NCBI GenBank assembly: GCA_030607635.1
Contig: JAUWJP010000069.1
Location: forward strand, 1 to 7,885
Direction: 5' to 3'
Source of the DNA: Candidatus Aminicenantota bacterium
GTDB lineage: Bacteria; Acidobacteriota; Aminicenantia; Aminicenantales; Aminicenantaceae
DNA length: 7,885 nt
Shown here: one piece after another, positions 6,561-7,885 of the stretch
How the letters are laid out: each line of letters opens with the position of its first letter
Numbering within the stretch: the stretch's first letter is position 1
Notes under the pieces: generated by a model
Told to the model about the DNA's origin: nothing
Seen by the model: only the letters and a program-made list of their open reading frames with translations
The model's database searches: none
Position numbers and translations under genes: made by a program

Positions 6561-7147
6561 TTTATTTTCTCTCCTAATTTCCTTTCTTTCCCTTGAACGA
6601 GTCTTTCAATGTTATCCCTGTGCATCAACATGATTAAAAAGAAAAGCGCAAAACTCAAGTAGGCAATTTCAGCTTCTACGTTGAAAAGAAATATAAAGAA
6701 AGGATAACTCAGAATAGCAAGTAGAGAGCCCAAGGAAACATACCGGCTCGTTTTGCTAACGATTAAAAATACAGCCAGACAGAGTAGAAAAGGCTTGAAA
6801 GCCAAAATAGAATAGGCACCAAACGTGGTTGCTACTCCTTTTCCGCCTTTAAACTTTATATACACAGGGAAACAGTGGCCTAAAACCGCTAAAAACCCGC
6901 AAATCAGGGCAAATTGTTTATCCTGAAAAAATTTCAGCGCAAAAAAAACAGGGAGGAATCCTTTGAGAAAATCTATCACTAAGACCGGAAGAGCAAACTT
7001 CCATCCTTTAAGGCGAAGTAAATTTGTGGCACCCGTGCTATGACTTCCAAAGTTACGGATATCTTTTTTTTCACTGATGTAAAAGAAGATATACCCCATC
7101 GGGATGGATCCGAGAAGATAAGAAAGGATGACAAAAATTATTTTCAT
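6557..7147 (-). CDS. plsY: acyl-phosphate:glycerol-3-phosphate acyltransferase, membrane protein
   Basis: The protein transfers an acyl group from acyl-phosphate to glycerol-3-phosphate, giving lysophosphatidic acid, at the inner membrane. The 196 residues are typical for the family, with several hydrophobic segments (about 1-24, 52-72, 79-97, 112-130 and 140-175). All three family motifs are present: GSHSTGATNLLR at 34-45, GHCFPVYIKFKGGKGVAT at 90-107, and H176-xx-N179-xx-R182-xxx-G186-x-E188. The first motif reads HSTG where GNPG is more common, with the key Gly, Thr-Asn and Arg kept. It starts inside the thpR stop (ATGA at 7144-7147) and ends inside the gpsA start, so the three genes are probably translationally coupled. 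No separate Shine-Dalgarno is evident. Confidence 0.97.
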   Translation of the reverse strand: MKIIFVILSYLLGSIPMGYIFFYISEKKDIRNFGSHSTGATNLLRLKGWKFALPVLVIDFLKGFLPVFFALKFFQDKQFALICGFLAVLGHCFPVYIKFKGGKGVATTFGAYSILAFKPFLLCLAVFLIVSKTSRYVSLGSLLAILSYPFFIFLFNVEAEIAYLSFALFFLIMLMHRDNIERLVQGKERKLGEKIK

Positions 7148-7701
7148 TTAAGTTCGAATTCAGAAAGAATAGAGTACTCGGCTCCCGTAGGCTTGAGAGT
7201 ACTCTGGATAAAGCTGATTTTTCCTACTTTCAATTCTCCAAAATCTCTATCCCTGTATTTTTCAAGGAGCGAGAGGGTCTCTTTTATGTTAAATAAACTT
7301 TTGACTCTTCCGAGCGTCAGGTGAGCGTGAAATTTTCGCCGCTCTCTTGGAAAACCCAATTTTTCAAGCTCTCCTTCCAATTGAGCTTGAAGAGCAGTAA
7401 GAGTTTCTTCTTCTTCGATTCCAACCCAGAGCACCCTTGGATTCTTCGTCCCTGAGGGGAAGGAGCCTGTGCCTTTAAATTTCATGGAAAAAGAATCATT
7501 TTTTTTTGAAATCATCTTCAAGACATTTTCAACCTCTGGAACTTTCTCTCTGCCGATCTCACCTAAGAACTTAAAAGTGAGATGCATTCCTTTATGCCTG
7601 ACCCACTTGATATTTTTATGTCCTTTATCCAGCTCTTCAATGAGAAGGGAGAGAGCTTTTTTGATCTCCGGATCAAGGTTAATGGCGATGAATGTTCTCA
7701 T
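7144..7701 (-). CDS. thpR: RNA 2',3'-cyclic phosphodiesterase (LigT/ThpR, 2H family)
   Basis: The enzyme belongs to the 2H phosphoesterase family that opens 2',3'-cyclic phosphates at RNA ends; some members ligate 2'-5' linked tRNA halves in vitro. The 185 residues match the family's length. The two catalytic motifs are clear: H40-L-T42 in MHLTFKFLG, and H127-L-T129 in FHAHLTLGRVK. The N-terminus MRTFIAINL and the P-R-V-L-W-V-G segment near residues 88-94 are typical. The start overlaps the cinA stop as ATGA (7698-7701) and the stop overlaps the plsY start as ATGA (7144-7147). A cinA-thpR neighbourhood is common in bacteria, which supports the assignment. Confidence 0.96.
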   Translation of the reverse strand: MRTFIAINLDPEIKKALSLLIEELDKGHKNIKWVRHKGMHLTFKFLGEIGREKVPEVENVLKMISKKNDSFSMKFKGTGSFPSGTKNPRVLWVGIEEEETLTALQAQLEGELEKLGFPRERRKFHAHLTLGRVKSLFNIKETLSLLEKYRDRDFGELKVGKISFIQSTLKPTGAEYSILSEFELK

Positions 7702-7885
7702 TTCAGGGCTCTTTTCTTTTTTTTGTTTTTAGCAAGATGCCTTCGCACCATGTCCAGAGCTTTTTGACTGGACTGATATTTTATTTTATCCCGATTTCCC
7801 AGAAAGAGGTTCTTTTTCAATTATGATCCTTTTTCACAGGCCAGGGCGATATAGACAAGGCCTACTGGTTTCTCAGGAGTTCCGC
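7698..7885 (-). pseudogene. cinA: CinA/PncC C-terminal fragment interrupted by an in-frame TAA
   Basis: The minus-strand frame starts at the window edge with GTPEKPVGLVYIALACEKGS, the CinA/PncC C-terminal signature ('GGSPEKPVGTV...'). A TAA follows at 7821-7823. The same frame then continues for 40 codons, LKKNLFLGNRDKIKYQSSQK and so on, to a TGA at 7698-7700 that overlaps the thpR ATG. This second part matches the usual CinA ending (FxGNRExIRxxAxxxALxxL) with no gap. The stop replaces one residue where relatives often have a charged residue. CinA and PncC hydrolyse nicotinamide mononucleotide to recycle pyridine nucleotides. The upstream part lies outside the window, so I cannot tell full CinA from single-domain PncC. 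The change could be a recent nonsense mutation, a sequencing or assembly error, or a tolerated truncation. Confidence 0.75.

Noticed and set aside
7821..7823. Stop-codon recoding (selenocysteine, pyrrolysine or code change) in cinA
   Set aside because: The stop is TAA, not TGA or TAG, and TAA ends other genes in this window normally.

Overview
The window is bacterial, compact and fairly AT-rich. It carries eight protein-coding regions in three transcription units, two of them cut by the window edges. Several genes encode Sec-type signal peptides, and there is a tandem pair of exported M16-family proteins. PlsY/GpsA phospholipid genes and a bacterial CinA C-terminus are also present. Together these suggest a bacterium, probably Gram-negative and diderm, and perhaps from a poorly cultured phylum. 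A short S-adenosylhomocysteine hydrolase of the Thermotoga/archaeal-like kind and a 'ggggacaggctact'-type inverted-repeat element fit such a lineage (Aminicenantes-like is a guess). The phylum cannot be fixed from this sequence alone.

Layout. Positions 1-1948 (minus strand) hold two tandem M16 insulinase/pitrilysin-like genes that overlap by ATGA. Both encode signal peptides, and neither shows the HxxEH zinc motif. Positions 1949-2238 are the divergent intergenic region. It holds a roughly 152-bp MITE-like element with 23-bp perfect terminal inverted repeats (2008-2030 and 2137-2159), followed by the metK leader and a strong ribosome binding site. Positions 2239-4704 (plus strand) hold metK and ahcY, two steps of the activated methyl cycle: SAM synthesis and removal of S-adenosylhomocysteine. 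Positions 4705-4768 are a short convergent gap with a 12-bp tandem repeat that runs into an imperfect hairpin. Positions 4769-7885 (minus strand) form a tight operon in the order cinA C-terminus, thpR, plsY, gpsA and a TPR protein. Three of its four junctions are ATGA overlaps and the fourth is a 4-nt gap.

How the genes work together. GpsA makes sn-glycerol-3-phosphate and PlsY acylates it, so the two adjacent genes supply the first two steps of phospholipid synthesis. ThpR and CinA are RNA-end and nucleotide housekeeping enzymes often found near each other. The TPR protein is exported and of unknown role.

The most notable observations are two. The cinA reading frame is interrupted by a single in-frame TAA, but the remaining 40 codons after it still read as a well-conserved CinA C-terminus with no gap. 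The M16 pair appears to have lost the zinc site in both members, whereas such pairs usually keep it in one. I found no convincing new defence system, CRISPR array, RNA gene or riboswitch.
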